Shown here: piece by piece, positions 7,673 through 14,920 of the stretch
Numbering within the stretch: the first letter of the stretch is position 1
Layout of the letters: every line of letters starts with the position of its first letter
Origin: an uncultured bacterium
GTDB lineage: Bacteria > Patescibacteriota > Patescibacteriia > UBA1558 > GWA2-36-10
Assembly (NCBI GenBank): GCA_903855135.1
Contig: CAINYB010000023.1
Coordinates: forward strand, 1-34,938
Direction of reading: 5' to 3'
Length of the DNA: 34,938 nt
Notes under the pieces: generated by a model
Databases searched by the model: none
The model's input: the letters and a program-made list of their open reading frames with translations, nothing else
Told to the model about the DNA's origin: nothing
Made by a program: the position numbers and the translations under genes

Positions 7673-9901
7673 TTAATTTGTTACTTTTGGACTAGTAGGT
7701 GCTATATTAGCTGTGGCTACTTTGTGACGACTAAGCCATTCAGCCACCGCCATCACACCCTCTTGCCAAGAAGCAAAATATTTAATTACTGTTCCTGTGT
7801 TGCCAATATTACCAGGATTCATGGTGCTGACTGCTAAGCCAACTGTACCGAAATTTGACTCTTCTTGCATCAAAGCTAAAATCAAACGATAGTCAGCCTT
7901 ATAAACATTAGCAGCTGCTAAAATCATCGCTGCTGTCACCGGACTATTGAAAGCTATTTTTTGAATATACTCATCTACTTCAGCCGCGGTAGTCAAAACC
8001 GGCATATTATTTAAAGTATGGCTAACTTTTTGCTCATGCAAAGGATCAGCTGAATAAGCAGTGATATCATAATCACCTAAAATAAATTTGAGCTGTAATT
8101 TATCTAAGCTAGGCTGAGCAACAACTGGCGCTGGAGCAACTACTACTTCTGGTACAGGTACTGGAGCTGGAGCAGCAATTGGTGCCACCGGCATCATCAC
8201 CGGCGCTGGAGCCGGGTTCACTGGAACACTAGTGATATCAGTCACGCTAGCAACTTGTTTGGCTTTGACTGTTTTGACAGTGTCTATTTGAGCACGAATA
8301 TCATCACGCAAAGCATCAATCATTTTATTTAATTTTTCTTCAGTTTGTTGATTTTCCTTCTTTGGTCTGTTGCTCTTAAATAATAAAATCTTACGCCAAG
8401 CAAATAAGACGAGTAATAATAATAAAATAACGAGTGCAACTAATACAATGGCTAAAGATAAAAAGTTTATTGCTTTCATACCTAAATTAAGCATGTCTAA
8501 TTTTTTCACTAGTATAGATAATTTACCAGAGTTGCCAGACTGAGCACCGCGGCTATCGGTAGCACTTGCCCAGATATTATAATTTCCATTTTTCAAACCT
8601 TTTTTCAAAGTGAAAGTAAAGTTTCCCTCGGCATCACTGCTGACTGTTTCCATCGTCGCCTTCTCGCCTTCTTTTTCTATCCAAATCAAAACTTCTGAAT
8701 TTGGTCTAGTCTTACCACTCAAAACTAAATCTTCGCCCGCGACTAATTCTTCTGGGTAGTCACTAAATATTGGTGCCTCTAAAGACTGCACCTCTAAGCT
8801 AACTGAATCCGCTAAATAATTACCCAGCTTATCAAGTGCTTTGACAAATAAAATATGTACACCTGAAGTCAAAACTGGTGTGCTATAAACTTCGCCACTC
8901 TTACCTGTCCAAGCTTGCTCTTCGCCGCTGTCAATCTTCACTACAAAATGATCGATGCCAGAGCCTTCGTCTGTAGCAGTAAAAACAAATTTGCCAATCG
9001 GATCAGTCAACTCACGCTCACCGTCTGGTTTGATACTAAAATCTTTTGGTTTTGAAGTATCGATTTGAAAACGGAAGTGAGTGATAGCTCCCCAGCCACT
9101 AGCATTTTTTAATTGTAAATGAAAATACCATGCGCCATCTTTGAGGTCAGACAAACTTTTACTACTGACTGCGGGCTTGTAGGAAACAGTGGGCTGTGAA
9201 TCTGATTTTTCGTCATAAGAAATTTTTACTTCTGTGACTCCAGATGGCAAGGACCAAGAAAAATTAGCATTTGCCAGATTATACCACTGATTTGGATCAG
9301 GGTGAGTATTGGAACTAATAGCCGAACTGACGGTTTTATTTTGTGGCTCTTTCGGAGTTTCTTTAGGTGTTTCTTTTGGCTTTTCTACTGGTTGCACCGC
9401 TGTGCCAGTGATGACAAACTGCGCTTGCCCAGAGCCGGTCAAAATATTGGTACCAAAACCATCGTTAGCCCGGATAGAAGCTGAAGAAAAAGAAACTGAA
9501 GCAGTACCAGCTTTTTTAGCCCGAAAAACTATACCTAATACTTTGCCAGCTGATCCTGTAAAACCAGGTGTTGGTACACCACCGTTGAAACTGATTGAGC
9601 CCGCGCTATTAGAAAAATTTGGGTCCTCCACCCACATCGAAAAGATCGAACCTGACTTTGAAAGAGAGATAACTTCTAAGGTGTCAGTAGGGAAATAAAT
9701 CGTACCATCGACATTGTTTATCGCCTTGTCTTGAGTGTTTACTTTGATGCTGACATTGATCAGGTCGCCGGTTTTAAAACTGCCGGCCGCTGGCGCAAAA
9801 TAAATAGTAGCGGCTTGCGATATTTTTGGTAAACAAAAAAGGACAAAAGTAAAAACAAAAAATAAAAAAATATTATTAATTCGTTTTTGTTTTTGCCCCA
9901 T
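7673..9901 (-). CDS. cohesin-domain surface protein with TM and C-terminal lysozyme-like domain (cohesin 2)
   Basis: 742 residues. The first ~500 match cohesin 1 closely: signal peptide 1-31 (ends ISQA), cohesin about 32-168, a Pro/Lys/Glu linker with PKET repeats, three beta-sandwich domains, and TM about 480-505 (LSLAIVLVALVILLLLLVLFAW). After a coiled coil comes a Pro/Ala/Val-rich linker (PAPAPV type) and a final ~130-residue domain with SPVTAAMILAA, LALMQEESNFG, NPGNIGNTG and SWQEGVMAVAEWLSRHK. I read this as a lysozyme-superfamily, glucosaminidase-like domain; the Glu before Ser-Asn-Phe sits where soluble lytic transglycosylases carry their catalytic Glu. By simple topology this domain would be on the cytoplasmic side of the TM, which is odd for a wall enzyme. 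The same domain occurs in the gene at 14044-14901. It has its own promoter. Confidence 0.87.
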   Translation of the reverse strand: MGQKQKRINNIFLFFVFTFVLFCLPKISQAATIYFAPAAGSFKTGDLINVSIKVNTQDKAINNVDGTIYFPTDTLEVISLSKSGSIFSMWVEDPNFSNSAGSISFNGGVPTPGFTGSAGKVLGIVFRAKKAGTASVSFSSASIRANDGFGTNILTGSGQAQFVITGTAVQPVEKPKETPKETPKEPQNKTVSSAISSNTHPDPNQWYNLANANFSWSLPSGVTEVKISYDEKSDSQPTVSYKPAVSSKSLSDLKDGAWYFHLQLKNASGWGAITHFRFQIDTSKPKDFSIKPDGERELTDPIGKFVFTATDEGSGIDHFVVKIDSGEEQAWTGKSGEVYSTPVLTSGVHILFVKALDKLGNYLADSVSLEVQSLEAPIFSDYPEELVAGEDLVLSGKTRPNSEVLIWIEKEGEKATMETVSSDAEGNFTFTLKKGLKNGNYNIWASATDSRGAQSGNSGKLSILVKKLDMLNLGMKAINFLSLAIVLVALVILLLLLVLFAWRKILLFKSNRPKKENQQTEEKLNKMIDALRDDIRAQIDTVKTVKAKQVASVTDITSVPVNPAPAPVMMPVAPIAAPAPVPVPEVVVAPAPVVAQPSLDKLQLKFILGDYDITAYSADPLHEQKVSHTLNNMPVLTTAAEVDEYIQKIAFNSPVTAAMILAAANVYKADYRLILALMQEESNFGTVGLAVSTMNPGNIGNTGTVIKYFASWQEGVMAVAEWLSRHKVATANIAPTSPKVTN

Positions 9902-9933
9902 CCTTTTTTATTTTTTTCTTTTGTATTTGCTAC

Positions 9934-9967
9934 AATAATTCCTCCAATGCGAAATGGAGAAATTATT
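9934..9967. repeat. inverted repeat in the leader of cohesin gene 2
   Basis: AATAATTCCTCCA and TGGAGAAATTATT pair over 13 bp with one mismatch around an 8-nt loop. It sits between the predicted promoter and start of cohesin 2, where cohesin 1 has its palindrome. The A/T outer stem is similar but the core differs, so the leader hairpin is conserved in position more than in sequence. Confidence 0.7.
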
Positions 9968-9980
9968 ATTTCACGCTTTT

Positions 9981-10009
9981 ATTATACAACATTTTAAAAA
10001 AATAAAGAA
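9981..10009 (-). promoter_or_regulatory. promoter of cohesin gene 2
   Basis: Minus-strand TATAAT (9981-9986), 17-bp spacer, TTCTTT (10004-10009). Boxes, spacer length and flanking AT-rich sequence are nearly the same as at 7632-7660, so the promoter was duplicated together with the gene. The predicted leader is about 73 nt. Confidence 0.65.
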
Positions 10010-10067
10010 GAGTTTTTTTATTTTTTTCTACTCAATAAAATCCCACCATCACTCTTAGCTCTTGCTA

Positions 10068-10097
10068 AAATATCCCCGGCGTAGGCCGGGGATATTT
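10068..10097. terminator. hairpin after cohesin gene 3, likely terminator
   Basis: Perfect 13-bp arms (AAATATCCCCGGC / GCCGGGGATATTT) with a GTAG loop, 21 bp beyond the stop of the 10119-11006 gene on the minus strand, followed by a short TTTT. It probably ends the long transcript from the Tat/dockerin block before the separately promoted cohesin 2 and 1 genes. It belongs to the same hairpin family as the 3738-3888 array. Confidence 0.65.
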
Positions 10098-10118
10098 GCT
10101 ATAAAAATTTGCTTTGCT

Positions 10119-11006
10119 TTAAGAATTTGTTTTTTTCTTTTTTTTCTTTTGCCAGATGAAATAAATCACAGCAATTAATACTAAACCGATAAACCATGGC
10201 TGTAAATAGAAGGCTTTAGTATTTTTAAACTCTACCGTTTTAGCATTACCAGCTTTATCGACGGCTTTGACAAAAATCTTACTCTTTAAGCTTTGGTCAG
10301 CTAAAATGTATGGACTAACCGTAGTCACAAAATCTTTATCACCCTCTTTGACTTCATAGTGATCGATGCCACTTTCTTTGTCTTCAGCAAAAAAGCTAAT
10401 AAAATATTTGCCGTCAAAAGTGTAAGGATCTTTGCCTAACTGAATAATCAAATTTTTTGGTGAGATTTTATCACTCGTTAAATTTTCTTGCCAAGTGTTT
10501 TGCGCTGGCACGCTGCCGTCAGATTCTAAAACTGTTAAGGCTACTTTTTGGTTTTGAGCTGAAGTCTTGGTACCTTTACCGTCATTTAAATATAAAATTG
10601 AATCGTCACTCAAATAAAAATTTGCCTGACCAGCTTTTTTGGCTAAAAAAGCGACTTTGACAATACTACCACCCATGGTGCCACTGGGCACACCACCAGT
10701 AAACATGATCTTGCCCTCAATGCTAGTAAAATCTGGGGTTCGTGGCCAAAGCTTAAACACTGAATCCCCAGTACTGACATCTTGAACTTGTAAAAAGGCT
10801 GGGTCAAAAATAACTAAGCCATCCATGGCATTAATTTTTTGATTTAAATCTTCTAGCTTCAGTTCAGCCACAAAAACATCACCGACTCTCACCTGACCAG
10901 TAGACAAAACAAATGAAGAAGTAGCTGCTTGAGCAAAGTTAGCGGCAAATATCAAAGCTAGCCCGAAAAAAGTAAAGCTAATAATTTTGAAATTTTTCTT
11001 AAACAT
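10119..11006 (-). CDS. short cohesin-domain membrane-anchored protein (cohesin 3)
   Basis: 295 residues. Signal peptide 1-27 (ends NFAQA); cohesin domain about 28-160 (GQVRVGDVFVAEL, NAMDGLVIFDPAFLQV, FTGGVPSGTMGGS); one Ig-like domain about 178-262 with the SGIDHYEV motif also seen in cohesins 1 and 2; TM about 268-286 (PWFIGLVLIAVIYFIW) followed by QKKKKKK. The basic tail right after the TM fixes the topology: cohesin outside, short tail inside. It is the simplest of the three cohesin proteins and lies 16 bp downstream of the dockerin gene, so receptor and ligand are probably co-expressed. Cohesin assignment is by pattern and by similarity among the three; binding specificity is unknown. 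Confidence 0.87.
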   Translation of the reverse strand: MFKKNFKIISFTFFGLALIFAANFAQAATSSFVLSTGQVRVGDVFVAELKLEDLNQKINAMDGLVIFDPAFLQVQDVSTGDSVFKLWPRTPDFTSIEGKIMFTGGVPSGTMGGSIVKVAFLAKKAGQANFYLSDDSILYLNDGKGTKTSAQNQKVALTVLESDGSVPAQNTWQENLTSDKISPKNLIIQLGKDPYTFDGKYFISFFAEDKESGIDHYEVKEGDKDFVTTVSPYILADQSLKSKIFVKAVDKAGNAKTVEFKNTKAFYLQPWFIGLVLIAVIYFIWQKKKKKKTNS

Positions 11007-11022
11007 CTTTTTTAGTTATTTT

Positions 11023-13899
11023 TTAATCGTAAACTTCACCATAGTAATAAAGTAAGATAGAAAAGTCAACAGAATCAACTTTAACATCTTTATTAATATC
11101 AACATAAGGATTGCTAAATGGTGAGGCTGTTCTCCAGAAATATAGCAAGATAGAGAAATCAATAGAATTCACTCTATTATCTTTGTTAAGATCAGCGATA
11201 TGAACCGGACCATTGTCTGGTGGTGGTGGATTGACTGGTGGTGGAGTTCCACCTCCGCCTCCTCCGCCGCCGCCACCATTGTTATTACATTGGCCACAGT
11301 CAGCCGAGCAACTATTACAGGTTTCTCCACCATTACAAGAGCCGTCACCACAAGACGGACCGACTACGCCAGACTCGGCTATGAACTGTTCAGCTGATGC
11401 TGCCCAATTCACTTCATTTAAAGCTCTGGCTTTTAATTTAAACCAATAAGTACCAGCCGTCGGAACATCTAAACTCAAGGAGCGACTTAAAGTCTCGCCC
11501 GGATTAATATATTCAGTCATAGACTTATAGTCAACGTCATCATTACCACCACACTGATTAGCTTCACTATCTACCACACAATAAACATAGTAGAAGTCGC
11601 TACCAGCTGTACCTTTGTTCATAAGCTTAACACTAGCAGTCACCACAGGTATGATACGATCAGCCATAGAAAGAATCAAAACGTCAGCTGGTGAGCTAGA
11701 AATTCTCCAATAATCATTAGTATTGATTGTTTTACCACTTTCAACTTCAGTAGCCACTTGTGTTTCCCAAGTACCACCAACAGCGTCAGTTGGTACCGTA
11801 TAGTTATAGTGATAGACACCAGCTGAATCTCTGATCATAGTAGTGCCACCTGGTAGTTTTTCTGAACCAGCTGAATCAGTGATAGTGATGATTGGCAATG
11901 AAGCAGAGTCAGTTGGAACAGATTCATAATTCAAGGTTGTCAATCTCACACGATAAGCTTGGCCAGTAGTAGTTTCACCGAAATCAGACATTGTCACTAC
12001 CCAGCCAGCTTGTTGGCTAGATAGAGTAGCTCTGGTTTCTATAGCTGAAGCCAATGATGAAGAAGCATTTTCTACTACACTATTTGTATTAGCATTTACC
12101 AAAGTAGTAATAGAAGACGAAGCGTTGCTAATAGTATTATTAATATTTGTATTTAAAGTTGAAGTAGCGGTATCGACATAAGATTCGGTAGCAAGTTCAC
12201 CGCCATCAGTCAAACTCTTGCCAGTCAATAATCTGGTGGTATAGCCCCAAACTGAAGAGGCAATGCCAGAAGTAATATTAGCAATGGTGTCTAAACTTCT
12301 ACCGCTATAGTTCCAAATTGAAAATGGAATAGTAGCTGCCAATGATGATGAAGCAGTGGCAATGGCGCTATTAGTGTTAGCATTTACCATGGTAGTAATG
12401 GAAGAGGAGGCGTTATTAACTATACTATTAGTGTTAGCGTTGACTAAAGTTGTGATCGACGATGAAGCATTATTAACTACACTATTAGTGTTAGCATTTA
12501 CCATGGTAGTAATAGAAGATGAAGCGTTGCTAATAGTATTATTAATATTTGTATTTAAAGTTGAAGTAGCGGTATCGACATAAGTTTCAGTAGCAAGTTG
12601 TCCTCCATCAGTTAGGCTCTTGCCGGTTAATAATCTGGTGGTGTAAGACCACACTCCGCTAGTAATATTAGTGATCGTATCTAAACTTCTGCCGCTATAA
12701 TTCCAAACTGATAGCGGGATAGTTAAAGCCAATGATGAAGAAGCCGTAGCAATAGCACTATTAGTATTAGCATTTACCAAGGTGGTAATAGAAGACGAAG
12801 CGTTGCTAATAGTATTATTAATATTTGTATTTAAAGTTGAAGTAGCGGTATCGACATAAGTTTCAGTAGCAAGTTGTCCGCCATCAGTCAAGACTTTGCC
12901 GGTCAATAGTCTAGTTGTGTAATTCCACACTGAATAGGCAATATTAGAAACTGCTCCATTTAAATTACTAACTAAATGCTCGCCCATACTGCCAACACTG
13001 AAGACAGTTGACGAAGCTATGTTCCAAACACCAGTGGTAATATTAGTGATCGCATCTAAGCTTCTACCGCTGTAGTTCCAAACTGAAAAGGGAATAGTAG
13101 CTGACAAAGAAGATGAGGCTGTCTGGATAGCACTATTAGTATTTGCATTCACCATCGTGGTGATCGATGATGAGGCGCTGTTGATATTGCTATTAATCAT
13201 GCTTGTGACTGAAGAAGAAGCATTGTTAATAGTATTATTAATATTTGTATTTAAAGTTGAAGTAGCGGTATCGACATAAGTTTCTGTAGCAAGCTCTGTA
13301 TTGTCAGTCGTCAAGTGTTTACCAGTCAATAGTCTAGTAGTATAAGACCAAACTCCAGAAGTAATATTAGCGATAGTGTCTAGACTTCTGCCGGTATAAT
13401 TCCAAATTGAAAAAGGCAGGGTAGCTGATAAAGAAGATGAAGCTGTCTGGATAGCACTATTAGTATTTGCATTCACCAAAGTTGCTACTGCGTCAGCTAC
13501 TTCAGAAGTAGAGCCAGTGGTCGTGGCGATGATAAAAGTCTTATCTCCCCTGACCAAATCTACACCCGCTGTACCACAAGACATCGTAGCTGGCCAAGTA
13601 CCTAAAGTCGCGGAACCAGCAAAATTATAATAATGCCAACCATTAGCATCTTCGGTCATCAAAACATTATTTACTATCAAAGAGCCACTAGGATCCCAAA
13701 CATTAATATTACAGTCAGCCGTTGATGGTGTATAATCATCTTCATAAATAAATTCACCAATAGTAAAAGAAGTGCTTGGTGGATAAACAGTAGCGGCGGA
13801 GGCTGTAAAAACGAATAAAAAAACAAAGACAAACACCATGAGAAAATATGTTTGTAGCTGTTTTAAATTATGATAAATTTTTCTTGTTTTTTGAGACAT
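11023..13899 (-). CDS. large secreted repeat protein with C-terminal type I dockerin
   Basis: About 958 residues from the ATG at 13899. The ORF track starts 14 codons earlier at 13941, but that would overlap the tatA-like gene by 74 bp, and the later ATG gives a better signal peptide (MSQKTRK, then FLMVFVFVFLFVFTASAA). The middle holds four copies of a VWNYSGRSLDTI...GVWSYTTRLLTG unit, alternating with Asn/Ser/Thr-rich segments (NASSSITTMVNANTNS, 19-residue period) that look like a coiled-coil stalk. Then come a beta-rich region, a Cys-rich CGDGSCNGGETC motif, a poly-Gly and Pro linker, and two calcium-loop repeats, DLNKDNRVNSIDFSILLYFW and DINKDVKVDSVDFSILLYYY, which form a type I dockerin. 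There is no catalytic domain. Best reading: a fibrous surface protein that docks onto the cohesins encoded just downstream. Confidence 0.87.
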   Translation of the reverse strand: MSQKTRKIYHNLKQLQTYFLMVFVFVFLFVFTASAATVYPPSTSFTIGEFIYEDDYTPSTADCNINVWDPSGSLIVNNVLMTEDANGWHYYNFAGSATLGTWPATMSCGTAGVDLVRGDKTFIIATTTGSTSEVADAVATLVNANTNSAIQTASSSLSATLPFSIWNYTGRSLDTIANITSGVWSYTTRLLTGKHLTTDNTELATETYVDTATSTLNTNINNTINNASSSVTSMINSNINSASSSITTMVNANTNSAIQTASSSLSATIPFSVWNYSGRSLDAITNITTGVWNIASSTVFSVGSMGEHLVSNLNGAVSNIAYSVWNYTTRLLTGKVLTDGGQLATETYVDTATSTLNTNINNTISNASSSITTLVNANTNSAIATASSSLALTIPLSVWNYSGRSLDTITNITSGVWSYTTRLLTGKSLTDGGQLATETYVDTATSTLNTNINNTISNASSSITTMVNANTNSVVNNASSSITTLVNANTNSIVNNASSSITTMVNANTNSAIATASSSLAATIPFSIWNYSGRSLDTIANITSGIASSVWGYTTRLLTGKSLTDGGELATESYVDTATSTLNTNINNTISNASSSITTLVNANTNSVVENASSSLASAIETRATLSSQQAGWVVTMSDFGETTTGQAYRVRLTTLNYESVPTDSASLPIITITDSAGSEKLPGGTTMIRDSAGVYHYNYTVPTDAVGGTWETQVATEVESGKTINTNDYWRISSSPADVLILSMADRIIPVVTASVKLMNKGTAGSDFYYVYCVVDSEANQCGGNDDVDYKSMTEYINPGETLSRSLSLDVPTAGTYWFKLKARALNEVNWAASAEQFIAESGVVGPSCGDGSCNGGETCNSCSADCGQCNNNGGGGGGGGGGTPPPVNPPPPDNGPVHIADLNKDNRVNSIDFSILLYFWRTASPFSNPYVDINKDVKVDSVDFSILLYYYGEVYD
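12050..13490. repeat. internal direct repeats in the dockerin protein gene
   Basis: A block of about 60 bp (plus strand GCGTTGCTAATAGTATTATT onward through the GTATCGACATAAG end) recurs nearly unchanged starting near 12122, 12524, 12800 and 13220. Further copies of a 57-bp unit encoding NASSSITTMVNANTNS lie between 12380 and 12520. Near-identity at silent positions points to recent duplication or gene conversion, and copy number may vary between strains. Confidence 0.8.
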
Positions 13900-14038
13900 T
13901 GTCTTTGTCTTTAAAAGCGTCTTGTAAATTATGAGTTGCATCTACTATCGCCTGACTAAATTGAGGGATCTTTTTACTACCAAAAAGTATCACCAAAACC
14001 ACCGCAATCACCAAAAGCTCTTTTGCACCAATGTCCAT
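13868..14038 (-). CDS. small TatA/E-like protein (second copy)
   Basis: Too short for the ORF track; I translated 56 residues from ATG at 14038 to TAA at 13868. It starts MDIGAKELLVIAVVLVILFG and continues SKKIPQFSQAIVD, matching the TatA family: short N-terminal TM, the FG hinge, a K-x-P start of the amphipathic helix, and a charged tail (DKDNVSKNKK). It is a clear paralogue of the gene at 20252-20425. It begins 5 bp after the lysozyme-like gene and overlaps the dockerin gene start by 32 bp, so it is embedded in the surface-protein operon rather than beside tatC. It may be a dedicated Tat component for this cluster, or take a TatB-like part, since no separate tatB is seen. Confidence 0.83.
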   Translation of the reverse strand: MDIGAKELLVIAVVLVILFGSKKIPQFSQAIVDATHNLQDAFKDKDNVSKNKKNLS

Positions 14039-14043
14039 ATAAA

Positions 14044-14901
14044 TTATTTTGTTTTACTTGTTTTTTCAAGGTCTGCTACCTTCTCAGTGCTAAGTAAATT
14101 ATCAGCTGGCACTGTAGTATTTTCTTCTATATTAACAATCTCTTGTGGTTTTGTTTCTGGTGTAATAATTTCTTCGGTGCTAGTAGCATTTTCTACTGGT
14201 GTCACTGTCTCTTCTTTGGCCTCTTCTTTATTTTGCTCCTGTTTTGTCTCTATTTCTTGATTCAAAATACGATGACGACTGAGCCATTCAGCGACTGCCG
14301 TCACACCTTCTTGCCAAGAAGCATAGTTACGAATCGCTGCACCAGTATTACCGACGTTGCCTGGATTCATCGTATCGACTGCTACGCCAGCAGTACCAAA
14401 ACGAGAATCAAGCTCCATGATAGCCATCAATAAACGAATATCTACCGGATAATCCTGCACAGCATTTAAAATCATCATCGCTGTCACTGGACTTGAGATA
14501 GCTTTAGAATCAATATACAAATCAATTTGCGAACTATCACTCATCGCTCCCATAGTTTGCAAAATATTAGCAATCTTTTGCTCGTGCAAAGGATCAGTAG
14601 CATATGTAGAAATATCATAAGCACTCATACAAGCTGTAGCACCTTCATAAATTACAGGTGTGTTCTTAACAGCTGTCATGCCAGCAGCAATCATGGTAGA
14701 AATGTCAGTATTAGTACCAGCAGCTACTTGAGTAGCACTAAGCAATAAACGTAATTTATATAAGGTATCATTGACCTGGGCTATTTCTATGTCTGTTGAA
14801 TTCATGGTGTTTAAATCACCAACCATAAAAGCTTGCGCTTTCGAATTTGTCAAAAAAATTAATTTATTTTCTAACAACTGAATTAAATATTCTAAATTCA
14901 T
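14044..14901 (-). CDS. lysozyme-like-domain protein without signal peptide
   Basis: 285 residues with no signal peptide or TM. Residues 1-55 (MNLEYLIQLLENKL...) are helical. Residues about 95-215 form the lysozyme-superfamily domain also found at the end of cohesin 2; both share YDI-x-x-Y-x-x-DPLHEQK, SPVTA-x-MIL, NPGN-x-GNTG and SWQEGV-x-AVAEWLSRH. At the active-site position cohesin 2 has MQEESNFG while this protein has MELDSRFG, so the presumed catalytic Glu is Asp here and activity may be reduced or lost. The tail (about 220-285) is Glu/Thr-rich and probably disordered. It lies between the GTGxGQ-repeat gene and the second tatA, so export as a passenger of a Tat substrate is possible. A similar domain architecture occurs in tail-associated proteins of some large phages, from memory. 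Confidence 0.72.
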   Translation of the reverse strand: MNLEYLIQLLENKLIFLTNSKAQAFMVGDLNTMNSTDIEIAQVNDTLYKLRLLLSATQVAAGTNTDISTMIAAGMTAVKNTPVIYEGATACMSAYDISTYATDPLHEQKIANILQTMGAMSDSSQIDLYIDSKAISSPVTAMMILNAVQDYPVDIRLLMAIMELDSRFGTAGVAVDTMNPGNVGNTGAAIRNYASWQEGVTAVAEWLSRHRILNQEIETKQEQNKEEAKEETVTPVENATSTEEIITPETKPQEIVNIEENTTVPADNLLSTEKVADLEKTSKTK

Positions 14902-14920
14902 ATGCGTCTAAAAATTTTTA

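Noticed and set aside
11200-11449. Plus-strand ORFs rich in Trp or Pro opposite the dockerin gene
   Set aside because: They are the complement of the poly-Gly and Pro linker codons of the 972-codon ORF; low complexity only.
12356-12583. 75-aa plus-strand ORF with an internal repeat
   Set aside because: Shadow of the repeated NASSSITT segment of the minus-strand dockerin protein.
13899-13941. Upstream start (13941) for the dockerin protein
   Set aside because: It would overlap the tatA-like gene by 74 bp and puts extra residues before a normal signal peptide; the ATG at 13899 is simpler, although not proven.
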